64,000 nucleotides of DNA, from contig NZ_JABUOU010000001.1 in NCBI RefSeq assembly GCF_013344475.1, positions 682,001 to 746,000 on the forward strand. The letters run 5' to 3'. This DNA comes from Martelella limonii (lineage in GTDB: Bacteria > Pseudomonadota > Alphaproteobacteria > Rhizobiales > Rhizobiaceae). The notes below the pieces were generated by a model. That model worked only from the letters and a program-made list of their open reading frames with translations, was not told the DNA's origin and did not search any database. This document shows, piece after piece, positions 20,383-29,087 of the stretch. Position numbers and translations under genes: made by a program. Each line of letters begins with the position of its first letter. Within the stretch, counting starts at the first letter, position 1.

Positions 20383-20712
20383 ATGAAAATACGTGAAGCG
20401 AAATACAATATCGGCGATATCGTCCGCCACCGCACGCTTCCCTTTCGGGGCGTGGTATTTGATGTCGATGCCGAGTTTTCCCGCACCCAGGAATGGTACA
20501 ATTCCATTCCCGCCGAGTTGCGCCCGGAAAAGGACCAGCCCTTCTACCACCTCGTCGCCGAAAACGAGGAAAAGGGCTATGTGGCCTACGTCTCGGAAGG
20601 CAATCTGGATTATGATCTGAGCGGCGAGCCGCTGCGCAATCCGCAGGTCGAACAGATCTTTACCGAGACCGACAGCGGCCATCTGGCGCCGCGCTTTGCA
20701 AGCTGCCACTGA
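20383..20712 (+). CDS. hspQ: Heat shock protein HspQ (hemimethylated-DNA-binding/YccV-like)
   Basis: A 109-residue protein of the HspQ/YccV family. In E. coli HspQ is a heat-inducible substrate and specificity enhancer of Lon protease and was earlier described as a binder of hemimethylated oriC. Family features are FNIGDIVRHR-like YNIGDIVRHRTLPFRGVVFDVD, EWYNSIP, PEKDQPFYHLVAENEE and YVAYVSEGNL. The start at 20383 is chosen over the ATG at 20377 because AAAGGA lies only one base from the latter but seven from the former. The heat-shock-type promoter and the inverted repeat upstream fit a stress-controlled gene. A bidirectional terminator separates it from ialB. Confidence 0.92.
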   Translation: MKIREAKYNIGDIVRHRTLPFRGVVFDVDAEFSRTQEWYNSIPAELRPEKDQPFYHLVAENEEKGYVAYVSEGNLDYDLSGEPLRNPQVEQIFTETDSGHLAPRFASCH

Positions 20713-20730
20713 GCGCATGACAGAAAATAA

Positions 20731-20764
20731 AAAAAGCCCGGCTGATCGCTCAGCCGGGCTTTTC
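20731..20764. terminator. Bidirectional terminator between hspQ and ialB
   Basis: AAAAAGCCCGGCTGA pairs with TCAGCCGGGCTTTT around TCGC. T-runs occur on both strands, so it serves the convergent hspQ and ialB genes. Confidence 0.93.
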
Positions 20765-20784
20765 TGTAGGATCGAGACCTAAGA

Positions 20785-21444
20785 TCAGTTGCCGCCGGTC
20801 GTGGCGCTCTGCTGGGCTTCTTCGATCTTCTTGCGGCGGTCTACGGCCATCTTCTTGATCGACTCGTCCAGGTTGCGCTGGCTTTCGACGAGATCAGGCT
20901 GGCTGATCGGATCGCCGTCAAAGGCTGCGGTAAAGCCCGACAGCGTCAGGTCGACCGGGTTCGGCTGCTGGCGCATATTGACCGAGGTGAAGGTCACCTT
21001 GCCGCCGCGCTTCATGGCTGCGATGAGCGTGTCCGTCAGTGGCGCCTGGGCAATGCACTGCTCGTTGGTGCAGATTGCGTAGTCGAGCTTCTGCGGCGCG
21101 GACGTATCGATCTGCATCTGCACGCCGGCCGGAATCAGGCGGAAGGTCGGTACCGTGACCTGCACCATGGCCTGGCCATTGCCGCCCTGCGGACGGATGA
21201 GACCAACGGCGGTCAGGACCTGGCCGTTTTCTGCGCGGGCATAGTTCTGCACGATGCAAACGCCGCCAGTGGCGTTTTCATTGCAGGTCTTGAACCAGCC
21301 TTGGGCAGCCTGAGCGGCAGCAGCGGCTGCCTGGGCCTGCTGAGCCGGCTGTTGGTCCTGAGCCGAGGCGCCGGCGGCCGTAAGGCCCGCAATCGTGAAG
21401 GCGCAAACCGCGACACGCTTGAAAATACTGGCGCGTGAAAGCAT
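20785..21444 (-). CDS. Invasion-associated locus B (IalB) family protein
   Basis: A 219-residue exported protein. Residues ~1-28 form a Sec signal peptide ending in ASA-Q, followed by an Ala/Gln-rich stretch (~30-48). The IalB domain includes WFKTCNEN, GVCIVQNYARAENGQVLTAVGL, VPTFRLIPAGVQMQID and the paired cysteines of YAICTNEQCIAQAPLT. In Bartonella IalB contributes to erythrocyte invasion, but homologues are general in free-living Hyphomicrobiales, so no virulence role is implied. Start ATG 21444 is chosen over a TTG one codon upstream; AGGAGA precedes it by about seven bases. The C-terminal 40 residues are charged and probably helical. Confidence 0.88.
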   Translation of the reverse strand: MLSRASIFKRVAVCAFTIAGLTAAGASAQDQQPAQQAQAAAAAAQAAQGWFKTCNENATGGVCIVQNYARAENGQVLTAVGLIRPQGGNGQAMVQVTVPTFRLIPAGVQMQIDTSAPQKLDYAICTNEQCIAQAPLTDTLIAAMKRGGKVTFTSVNMRQQPNPVDLTLSGFTAAFDGDPISQPDLVESQRNLDESIKKMAVDRRKKIEEAQQSATTGGN

Positions 21445-21692
21445 CAAAATCTCTCCTGGTTCATCTGCATAAGGTCCGCGGACCCTGCATCGCTATTGTT
21501 ACCGAAATGCGGCAAAGCGTCCCTGTTTCGGGCCTCAACCGCCAGTGTTTCCTCTGATATCGTCACATCGGGCGCCAATCTAGCCCCAATACGCCCAAAA
21601 TTTCAGCTTGCGCGCGATTTTGCGGACTATTTCGGGTTTGTCAGGCTGCATGATACCATCCGCCGGCAACTGAACATGACACGGGCGAATCA

Positions 21693-23510
21693 ATGCGTTT
21701 CCTTGCCACTCTCCTCGTCTCCACGGCTTTCGCCGGCATCGCTGCAGCAGACCCCGTCCATGGTATCGCCATGCATGGCCATCCGGCCCTCACGGCGGAT
21801 TTTGCGCATTTCAACTACGTCAACCCGGATGTGAAGAAGGGCGGCGAAGTCACGTATGGCGTGGTCGGATCGTTCGATGCCATGAACCCGTTCGTGCTGA
21901 AGGGCATGCGCTCCTCGGCCCGCGGTCTGTGGGACGAGGTGTTTGGAAACCTCGTGTTCGAACCGCTGATGCAGCGCTCCCGCAACGAGCCCTTCACGCT
22001 TTACGGCCTGCTTGCCGAAAGCGTCGAATGGGACGACGACCGGACCTTCGTGCAGTTCAACATGTCGCCACGTGCGAAATGGTCGGACGGCGAACCCGTG
22101 ACGGCGGACGACGTGATCTTCACCTTCAACCTTCTGAAGGAAAAGGGCCGCCCACCCTTCAACCGCCGTCTGGACCTCGTCGAAACCATGGAAAAGGTCG
22201 GCGACAACAGCGTGCGCTTCACCTTCAACAAGGATGCCAATCGCGAAACGCCCCTGATCTTCGCGCTGATGCCGGTGCTTCCGGAACATGCGATCAATCC
22301 CGAGACCTTCGACACCGACACAATGGCGACACCCGTCGGCTCCGGCCCCTATCGGATCGCCTCGGTCGAGCCCGGTCAACGCATCGTCTACGAGCGGCGC
22401 GATGATTACTGGGCAAAGAACCTGCCCTCCATGGTCGGCTTTGCGAATTACGACAAGGTGACGATCGACTACTACCTTCAGGATTCGACACTGTTCGAGG
22501 CCTTCAAGAAGGGGGCGGTCGACATCTATCTCGACGATGATCCGGGCCACTGGTCGCGCGCCTACAGTTTCCCGGCAGCCGGCGAAGGCAAGGTGGTCCA
22601 GGACGTATTCCATCCCAAGACGCCGACCGGCATGCAGGGCTTCGTGTTCAACACCCGCCGGCCGAAATTCGAGGACGCCCGGGTGCGCGAGGCGCTGTCG
22701 AACGTGTTCGATTTCCAGTGGGTGAACAAGACGCTATTTGACAACGCTTATCAGCGCACCGAGAGCTACTGGCAGAATTCCGATCTCGGGGCCTATGGCA
22801 ATCCGGCCACCGACGCGGAAAAGGAACTGCTCGGTGACGCAGTCGACGTGATCGACCCGGCAATTCTCGCGGGTGACTATGCCATGCCGGTGACGGATGG
22901 CTCGGGCGCGGACCGCAAGGTTCTGGGGGCAGCCGTGAGGCTTCTTGGCGAGGCTGGCTACAAGATCAATGGCGGCAAGATGATCGGCCCGGACGGCCAG
23001 CCGCTTTCCTTCGAAATCATGACCACCAATGCCACGCAGGAAAAACTGGCGCTTGCCTATCAGCACACGCTGAACCTGATCGGCGTCCAGACGACGATCC
23101 GCACCGTCGATGACGCGCAGTATCAGAAGCGGCTCAACACCTTCGATTACGACATGATCGCGCTTGTCGCGCCGGGCTTCTACTTTACCTCGTCCCTGTC
23201 GCCCGGGGCTGAGCAGATCTGGCGCTGGGACAGCCGCTCGCGCGATGTCGAGGGCACGTTCAACTTCGCAGGGGTTGCAAGCACCGATGTCGACCGGATG
23301 ATCAACGACATGATGGAAGCGCGCGAGATTGAACTTTTCACCGATTCGGTCCGCGCGCTCGACCGGCTTCTGGTAAACGGCCACTACATGCTGCCGCTCT
23401 ATCATCTGGAAGGTCAGTGGGTCGCGCGCTGGAGCGAGATTGAACATCCGGCGGAAACGCCTATCTACGGCTATCAGCTTCCCACATGGTGGGATCAGAA
23501 GGCGCAGTAG
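21693..23510 (+). CDS. Peptide ABC transporter substrate-binding protein (family 5, YejA-like)
   Basis: A 605-residue periplasmic binding protein with a short signal peptide (MRFLATLLVSTAFAGIAAA-D). The SBP_bac_5 fold is supported by AKWSDGEPVTADDVIFTFNLLKE (~130-150), PVGSGPYRI and FVFNTRRPKFEDARVREALSNVFDF. HGIAMHGHPALTADFAHFNYVNPDVKKGGEVTYG at the N-terminus is the YejA-type opening, pointing to oligopeptide (microcin C-like) uptake. No permease or ATPase genes are adjacent, so it is an orphan binding protein here and would pair with a transporter encoded elsewhere. A REP pair begins 28 bases after its stop. The 245-base gap shared with the divergent ialB shows no clear site. Confidence 0.93.
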   Translation: MRFLATLLVSTAFAGIAAADPVHGIAMHGHPALTADFAHFNYVNPDVKKGGEVTYGVVGSFDAMNPFVLKGMRSSARGLWDEVFGNLVFEPLMQRSRNEPFTLYGLLAESVEWDDDRTFVQFNMSPRAKWSDGEPVTADDVIFTFNLLKEKGRPPFNRRLDLVETMEKVGDNSVRFTFNKDANRETPLIFALMPVLPEHAINPETFDTDTMATPVGSGPYRIASVEPGQRIVYERRDDYWAKNLPSMVGFANYDKVTIDYYLQDSTLFEAFKKGAVDIYLDDDPGHWSRAYSFPAAGEGKVVQDVFHPKTPTGMQGFVFNTRRPKFEDARVREALSNVFDFQWVNKTLFDNAYQRTESYWQNSDLGAYGNPATDAEKELLGDAVDVIDPAILAGDYAMPVTDGSGADRKVLGAAVRLLGEAGYKINGGKMIGPDGQPLSFEIMTTNATQEKLALAYQHTLNLIGVQTTIRTVDDAQYQKRLNTFDYDMIALVAPGFYFTSSLSPGAEQIWRWDSRSRDVEGTFNFAGVASTDVDRMINDMMEAREIELFTDSVRALDRLLVNGHYMLPLYHLEGQWVARWSEIEHPAETPIYGYQLPTWWDQKAQ

Positions 23511-23538
23511 GCCCGCCGCGCACGTCTCCCTACCTCTA

Positions 23539-23619
23539 GGGTCATGCTCGGGCTTGACCCGAGCATCCAGGCAGCACGGAGAACGTCGCCTGGACCCTCG
23601 GGTCAAGCCCGAGGGTGAC
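23539..23619. repeat. REP pair, head to head (one ATGCTCGG and one ACCCTCGG type)
   Basis: The first hairpin (23539-23571) is the reverse-strand ATGCTCGGG type; the second (23588-23619) is the forward ACCCTCGGG type. Each has a 9-base stem around a TCAAG or CTTGA loop, with the conserved GCCTGG flank on the inside and GGTCA/TGAC on the outside. About 16 bases separate them. They lie between the YejA-like and FrnE-like genes. Confidence 0.85.
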
Positions 23620-23682
23620 ACCGCAGGGGGATGAGCAGGCAAGGCGGCCAGACCGTGTATCCTATTCTAGGAAAGGAACCCC

Positions 23683-24327
23683 ATGTCCACCGTAACAGTC
23701 GATGCCATCATTGATGTCGTTTGCCCGTGGTGCTATCTCGGCAAGGCGCGTCTCGACAAGGCGATCAAGGCGATGCCCGAGGGCACCGAGGTCGTGGTGC
23801 AGTGGCGGCCGTTCGAGCTTGATTCGAGCGTGCCTGCGGAAGGCGTCGACAATCAGGCGATGCTTGCCGAAAAGCTCGGCAGCGCCGAACGCCGCGACGA
23901 GATGCACGCGCAGATCACCGCGCTCGGCAGGGAGCTCGGCATCACCTTCCATTTTGACAGGATCCTGATCCGCCCCAATACGCTTGATGCGCACCGCCTG
24001 CTGCTCTGGGCCCATACAGAGAGCATCGCGATGCAGAACGAAGTGATCGACCGGCTTTATCGCGCCAATTTCGAGGAAGGTCGCAATATCGGCGATCACA
24101 AGGTGCTGGCGGATATTGCGGCCGAAGCAGGCATGGACCGCGCGATGGTGGAAAAGCTGCTGGCGAGCGATGCCGACCGCGACATGGTGCGCGGCGAAAT
24201 CGCCAATGCCCAGCAGATGGGCGTCACCGGCGTGCCGTTCTTCGTCTTCAACGGCAAATATGCCGTCAGTGGCGCACAGCCCGTCGAAGTGATGCAGCAG
24301 GCGCTGAGCCAGCTTGCCGCGGCGTAA
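23683..24327 (+). CDS. DsbA family (FrnE-like) oxidoreductase
   Basis: A 214-residue thioredoxin-fold protein of the FrnE subgroup of the DsbA family. The active site is CPWC in VVCPWCYLGKARLD (cysteines near 14 and 17), the cis-proline loop is GVTGVPFFVFNGKYAVSGAQP (~185-205), and the inserted helical domain between them includes RPNTLDAHRLLLWAH. No signal peptide is present, so it is cytoplasmic; FrnE proteins act as disulfide isomerases or oxidoreductases, some linked to oxidative stress. AAAGGA lies about eight bases upstream of the ATG. The methyltransferase gene starts six bases after its stop. Confidence 0.92.
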   Translation: MSTVTVDAIIDVVCPWCYLGKARLDKAIKAMPEGTEVVVQWRPFELDSSVPAEGVDNQAMLAEKLGSAERRDEMHAQITALGRELGITFHFDRILIRPNTLDAHRLLLWAHTESIAMQNEVIDRLYRANFEEGRNIGDHKVLADIAAEAGMDRAMVEKLLASDADRDMVRGEIANAQQMGVTGVPFFVFNGKYAVSGAQPVEVMQQALSQLAAA

Positions 24328-24333
24328 ACGCGT

Positions 24334-25227
24334 TTGGACGCCTTTCGCGAAATCGTCGATTCCCGGCTGCCGGTCACCCCGGTTCCGGGCCTTTCTTCGC
24401 TCAAGCTCCATCTCGCAAACGAGCAAAGCGGGCTCGGGCGGCTGCTTGCCGAGCTCGGCGGGGCGCTTTCGCCCTATTGGGCGCATGTCTGGGCTGGCGG
24501 GCTGGCTCTGGCGCGCCATATCGAGGCTGAGCCGGATGCTGTCCGCGACCGCACGGTGATCGACTACGGAAGCGGCTCGGGGCTGGTCGCGATCGCGGCT
24601 GCAAAAGCTGGCGCACGCACGGTCATCGCTTGCGATATCGATCCGCTCGCACTGGAAGCCGGTTCGATCAATGCCGCGCTCAATGGCGTGGAGATCCAAA
24701 CGCTCCTCATAGAACGCGGGCGGAATGGTTCTGCTCGACTGGAACTCCTCGAAGCGATCGCCCATGACACTGCCGCAAAGCCCCCCAATCTTCTCGCCCC
24801 GGAGGGGAGAGATGGCCCGAAAGGGCCAGTGAGGGGGGAGACCCACCCCGCGAACGCCGTTGCGACTGGATACGCTGCATCACCCTCACTGCCCCTGTCG
24901 GGGCATCTCTCCCGCAGGCGGGAGAGAGTATCGAGAGCAAGCTGCAAGGCAGAGTGCAACGCGCCTGCCGCCAATCCGGAGCCATTTGTCGTCATGGCCG
25001 GCGACGTGTTTTACGATGCCAGAACCGCCGCGCGAACGCTGGAAAACCTGAACGCTCTCGCGGATGCAGGGGCCGATATCCTCATCGGCGATCCCTTCCG
25101 CGCCCATCTGCCGACGGAGCATCTGATCCCGATCGCGCGATACGCGGTGACCGATTTTGCCTCACGCGGCAAACCGGTCACCGCCGGCGTTTTCAGGCTG
25201 CGGCCAGCTTCGCGAGCTTGTTCATGA
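24334..25227 (+). CDS. Class I SAM-dependent methyltransferase with an in-frame RIME-like insertion
   Basis: The 297-residue frame resembles the ETFB/Nnt1-type protein methyltransferases. Motif I is [16 protein letters not shown] (75-90), the acidic residue after strand 2 is D101 in [11 protein letters not shown], and AGDVFYD is at 222-228. In relatives only about 15-20 residues separate the NGVEI region from the AGDVFY motif; here there are about 100. The extra segment (~125-215) includes translated RIME-like DNA (150-203), rich in Gly, Pro, Ser and Arg. The frame stays open across it and both flanks are in register, so it is an in-frame insertion, not a frameshift. Start is TTG 24334, coupled to the FrnE gene; no better start fits. 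The last 35 bases overlap the convergent mfd end. Activity is uncertain because the insertion sits near the SAM pocket. Confidence 0.75.
   Translation: MDAFREIVDSRLPVTPVPGLSSLKLHLANEQSGLGRLLAELGGALSPYWAHVWAGGLALARHIEAEPDAVRDRTVIDYGSGSGLVAIAAAKAGARTVIACDIDPLALEAGSINAALNGVEIQTLLIERGRNGSARLELLEAIAHDTAAKPPNLLAPEGRDGPKGPVRGETHPANAVATGYAASPSLPLSGHLSRRRERVSRASCKAECNAPAANPEPFVVMAGDVFYDARTAARTLENLNALADAGADILIGDPFRAHLPTEHLIPIARYAVTDFASRGKPVTAGVFRLRPASRACS
24754..24960. repeat. RIME-like palindromic element, copy 2 (inside a coding sequence)
   Basis: Core at about 24786-24929, with similarity to copy 1 (4998-5207) extending from GCGATCG to GTGCAAC on either side. The left arm has TCTCGCCCCGGAGGGGAGAG and GGCCCGAAAGGGCC; the right arm carries the matching inverted motifs CCCCTGTCGGGG and CTCTCCCGCAGGCGGGAGAG. 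The middle (about 24842-24880) differs most between copies. It lies entirely within the methyltransferase frame. Confidence 0.88.
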
Positions 25228-28200
25228 TGATTGCCGCCTGGCCGAGACGCTTGTCCGGCGTCGGAAGGTCGCGGTTGAAATAGATGCTGTGATCGGCGCG
25301 GATCTTGGCCGAGACGCTGTTTTCCGCGATGAACTGCACGAGGCCCGCAGGGTTGGGGAATTCGCGGTTGCGGAACTGCACGACGACGCCTTTCGGCCCG
25401 GCATCGAGCTTTTCGACATTGGCGATGCGGCAGAGCGACTTGATGAAGACGACCTTCAGCAGCGACTGCACCTCGTCCGGCATCGGCCCGAACCGGTCGA
25501 TCAGCTCTGCGCCGAAGGCATCGATATCGCCGGCATCGGTGAGTTCGCCAAGCCTGCGATAGAGCCCCATGCGAAGATTGAGGTCCGGGACGTAATATTC
25601 CGGGATCATCACCGATGTGCCGAGCGCGATCTGCGGCGACCAGTCGGAGCCGCCGGCATCCTCGTCGCCCTTGGCCTCGGCCACCGCTTCCTCCAGCATC
25701 TGCTGGTAGAGCTCGAAGCCGACCTCCTTGATGTGGCCTGACTGTTCCTCGCCGAGCAGATTGCCCGCGCCGCGAATATCGAGGTCGTGGCTCGCGAGCT
25801 GGAAGCCAGCGCCCAATGTGTCGAGCGACTGCAGCACCTTCAGCCGCCGGTCGGCAGTGTCGGTAAGCCGCTTGTTGACCGGCAGGGTGAAGACCGCGAA
25901 GGCGCGCGTCTTTGAGCGACCGACGCGCCCGCGCAACTGATAGAGCTGGGCAAGGCCAAACATGTCGGCGCGGTGGACGATGAGCGTATTGGCAGTCGGC
26001 ACGTCGAGGCCGGATTCCACGATCGTCGTCGACAGCAGCACGTCATACTTGCCGTCGTAGAAGGCGTTCATGATGTCTTCGAGCTGACCCGCGGCCATCT
26101 GGCCGTGGGCGACCGCGACCTTCAGCTCCGGCACATCCGATTGCAGGAAGGCCTGAACCTCCTCCAGATCGGAAAGCCGCGGGCAGACGTAGAAACTCTG
26201 ACCGCCGCGGAAATGCTCGCGCATCAGCGTTTCGCGGATCACCAGCGGATCGAATGGCGAGATGAAGGTTCTGACCGCCATCCGATCGACGGGCGGCGTG
26301 GTGATCAGCGACAATTCGCGCACACCGGTCATGGCGAGCTGCAGCGTGCGCGGGATCGGCGTCGCCGAGAGCGTGAGCACGTGAACGTCGCTCTTCAGTT
26401 CCTTGAGCCGCTCCTTGTGCTTGACCCCGAAATGCTGCTCCTCGTCGATGATCAACAGTCCGAGATTGGCGAAATTGATCGAAGTTCCAAGCAGGGCGTG
26501 GGTGCCGACAACCACGTCGAGCTTGCCGTCCGCAAGATCCTTCTTGGTCTGCGCCAGTTCCTTCGCCGGCACCAGGCGCGAGGCCTGAGCGACCTTGATC
26601 GGCAGGCCACGAAACCGCTCTGCGAAGGTCTTGTAATGCTGGCGCGCCAGCAGCGTGGTCGGCACCACCACGGCGACCTGAACGCCGTTCATGGCCGCAA
26701 GGAAAGCCGCGCGCAGCGCCACTTCCGTCTTGCCGAAACCGACATCGCCACAGATCAGCCGGTCCATCGGGCGGCCGAGGCCCAGATCACCGCGCACCGC
26801 TTCGATTGCGTTGAACTGATCCTCTGTTTCTTCATAGGGGAAGCGGGCGGCGAACTCGTCGTAAAGCCCTTCGGCAGCGGCGAGTACCGGCGCGGAACGG
26901 GTGGCGCGCTTGGCCGCGATCGCAATCAGCTCGTCTGCCATGTCGAGCAGGCGCTTCTTCAGCCGCGCCTTCTTCGCCTGCCATGCACCGCCGCCGAGGC
27001 GGTCGAGCGGCGCTTCGCTGGCATCCGAGCCATAGCGCGAAAGAAGCTCGATGTTTTCGACCGGCAGGAACAGCTTGGCATCATCGGCATATTGCAGTTC
27101 CAGGCAATCGCGCGGCGCGCCTGCCGCCTCGATGGTTCTAAGCCCGATGAAGCGTCCAATGCCGTGTTCGGCATGAACCACATATGAGCCGGCATCGAGA
27201 CCGGAGACTTCCGAAATGAAGTCGCTCGCCTTGCGCCGCCGCTTGTTCTTGCGGATCAGCCGGTCGCCGAGAATGTCCTGCTCGCCGATGACGTACAGAT
27301 TGCCGGTCTCGAAACCGCCCTCAAGGCTCAGAACCGCGCTGGCGGCCTCGCCCTTGCCGAGCTTTTCGACATCAGCAAGCGCTGCAACGGGCTTGATCTT
27401 TTCAAGTCCGTGCTCCTTCAGCACTTGCAGAAGCCGGTCGAGCGAGCCTTCGGACCAGCCCGTGATCAGAACCTTGCCGCCGCTGGCACGAGTATCTGCA
27501 ATATGGCGCACCGCCTGCTCGAACACGTTGACGCGCGTGTCGTCATTCAGCGCCTTGGCTTCGGCCGCCCAGCGCGGGCCGGCATGGGCCTCGAGTGCGA
27601 TCACCGGCTTTCCGACGCTCGATGCTTCGTTGAACGGCGACACGCGGATGGCACCGGTCGCATCAAGGCCCGCCGCAAAGCTCTTGTCGCTCAGATAGAG
27701 CATATCCGGCGGCACGGGCTTGTAGGGCGCGCCGCCGCGCGCCTCGCCCATATTGGTGCGCCGGGCCTGGTAATAGTCCTCGATCAGCGTTGCGCGCTCA
27801 ACCGCTGCTTCGCGCGCGGTATGATCGACGACAATACGAAAACCGCCGAGATAGTCGAACATGGTTTCCAGCCGCTCGTAGAACAGCGGCAACCAGTGTT
27901 CCATGCCGGCGTAGCGGCGGCCTTCGGATACGGCCTGATAGAGCGCATCGTCGCGATTGGCCGCGCCGAACATCGACAGGTAGTTCTTTCTGAAGCGCGC
28001 AATGTTCTCCTCGCCGAGCGTGACCTCGCTCATGGCGTTGAGTTCCAGCGCCTTGACCGTGCCGGTGGTGCGCTGCGTGGCGGCATCGAAGGCGCGGATC
28101 GTCTCCAGCGTATCGCCGAAGAAATCGAGGCGGACGCCGTTGTCGGCGCCCGGCACGAAGACATCGAGAATGCCGCCGCGCACCGCATATTCACCCACGG

Positions 28201-28684
28201 CGCGCACCGTCGGCACGCGCTCGAAACCGGCATCCGCGAGCCGATGGACGATGCCGTCCATGTCGATCACCTGGCCGGCGCGGGCGGAAAAGCCGAGCGA
28301 GGCGACAACGTCACGCGGCGGCAGCTTCTGCAGCATGGCGTTGACGGTCACGAGGATGATGGCCGGATGGGGCTTCTTTGCATGCGCCACGAGCCCGGCA
28401 AGCGCCGACAGCCGCCGCGCTTCGGTATCGGCGCCGGGCGAAACCCGGTCATAGGGCAGGCAGTCCCAAGCGGGCAGCGTGAGGACCGGAATATCCGGCG
28501 CGGCGAAGGCGAGCATCTGCTCGAAATCGGCGATCCGCTGGCCATCGGAGAGCACATAGGCGACGGACTGCCCGGCGCGCGCCATTTCCGCCAGCACCAG
28601 CGGCTCCGTTCCCGGAACCGCATTGGCGATGGTGACGGCGCCGGAGAGATTATCGAGCTTTTTCGGGTTAAATCCGGAAATCAT
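25193..28684 (-). CDS. mfd: Transcription-repair coupling factor
   Basis: Mfd displaces RNA polymerase stalled at lesions and recruits UvrA. The 1163-residue length is normal. Domains in order: a UvrB-like N-terminal region, the RNA-polymerase-interacting CarD-type domain ([25 protein letters not shown], ~490-515), then a RecG-like SF2 translocase. The latter has Walker [18 protein letters not shown] and the DEEQ box [14 protein letters not shown], plus the TRG-type [25 protein letters not shown]. The C-terminal domain runs to the end. The start [17 protein letters not shown] is family-like. sdhE ends nine bases upstream on the same strand, so the two are probably co-transcribed. Confidence 0.98.
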   Translation of the reverse strand: MISGFNPKKLDNLSGAVTIANAVPGTEPLVLAEMARAGQSVAYVLSDGQRIADFEQMLAFAAPDIPVLTLPAWDCLPYDRVSPGADTEARRLSALAGLVAHAKKPHPAIILVTVNAMLQKLPPRDVVASLGFSARAGQVIDMDGIVHRLADAGFERVPTVRAVGEYAVRGGILDVFVPGADNGVRLDFFGDTLETIRAFDAATQRTTGTVKALELNAMSEVTLGEENIARFRKNYLSMFGAANRDDALYQAVSEGRRYAGMEHWLPLFYERLETMFDYLGGFRIVVDHTAREAAVERATLIEDYYQARRTNMGEARGGAPYKPVPPDMLYLSDKSFAAGLDATGAIRVSPFNEASSVGKPVIALEAHAGPRWAAEAKALNDDTRVNVFEQAVRHIADTRASGGKVLITGWSEGSLDRLLQVLKEHGLEKIKPVAALADVEKLGKGEAASAVLSLEGGFETGNLYVIGEQDILGDRLIRKNKRRRKASDFISEVSGLDAGSYVVHAEHGIGRFIGLRTIEAAGAPRDCLELQYADDAKLFLPVENIELLSRYGSDASEAPLDRLGGGAWQAKKARLKKRLLDMADELIAIAAKRATRSAPVLAAAEGLYDEFAARFPYEETEDQFNAIEAVRGDLGLGRPMDRLICGDVGFGKTEVALRAAFLAAMNGVQVAVVVPTTLLARQHYKTFAERFRGLPIKVAQASRLVPAKELAQTKKDLADGKLDVVVGTHALLGTSINFANLGLLIIDEEQHFGVKHKERLKELKSDVHVLTLSATPIPRTLQLAMTGVRELSLITTPPVDRMAVRTFISPFDPLVIRETLMREHFRGGQSFYVCPRLSDLEEVQAFLQSDVPELKVAVAHGQMAAGQLEDIMNAFYDGKYDVLLSTTIVESGLDVPTANTLIVHRADMFGLAQLYQLRGRVGRSKTRAFAVFTLPVNKRLTDTADRRLKVLQSLDTLGAGFQLASHDLDIRGAGNLLGEEQSGHIKEVGFELYQQMLEEAVAEAKGDEDAGGSDWSPQIALGTSVMIPEYYVPDLNLRMGLYRRLGELTDAGDIDAFGAELIDRFGPMPDEVQSLLKVVFIKSLCRIANVEKLDAGPKGVVVQFRNREFPNPAGLVQFIAENSVSAKIRADHSIYFNRDLPTPDKRLGQAAIIMNKLAKLAAA

Positions 28685-28692
28685 GGACTGCT

Positions 28693-28995
28693 TCAGCTAT
28701 CTTTCTCGACCGGATCGAAATCGGGCCGGTAGGCGGCGATCTCTTCGAACAACGCGATCCGCAAACGCTCAGGCACGGGCTCTGCCCCGTTGATCCACTT
28801 GATCAGATCATTGTCCTCTTCGGCCATGATCGCCTCGAACTCGTCGAGCGCCGGATCATCCATGTCCGCAAGGTTGTCTTCGGCATACTGGCCGAGGATC
28901 AGGTCCATCTCGCGGATGCCGCGATGCCAGGCGCGAAACAGCATGCGCCGGCGGCGCGGGTCGAGATCGGCACTGGAACGCTTCAAACCGGTCAT
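28693..28995 (-). CDS. sdhE: FAD assembly factor SdhE
   Basis: A 100-residue protein of the SdhE/Sdh5 family, which assists covalent attachment of FAD to succinate dehydrogenase. The signature RGIREMD (RGxxE) follows RRRRMLFRAWHRG, and the acidic helix DDPALDEFEAIMAEEDNDLIKWINGAEPVP is characteristic. It lies directly upstream of mfd and diverges from recG, 92 bases away. The position next to recG and mfd is frequent in rhizobia. Confidence 0.94.
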   Translation of the reverse strand: MTGLKRSSADLDPRRRRMLFRAWHRGIREMDLILGQYAEDNLADMDDPALDEFEAIMAEEDNDLIKWINGAEPVPERLRIALFEEIAAYRPDFDPVEKDS

Positions 28996-29087
28996 TTTGC
29001 CACCTTCCCTGTTGATGGGCCTCTATAGCGGCTCGTTTCGCGCTTGTCAGCCTTGCCAAAGCCTCACCGGGGGTACATTTCAAATTT

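Noticed and set aside
24334-25227. Methyltransferase considered as a pseudogene broken by the repeat
   Set aside because: The frame is continuous through the repeat and both conserved halves are in the same frame, so an in-frame insertion explains it better; activity remains unproven.
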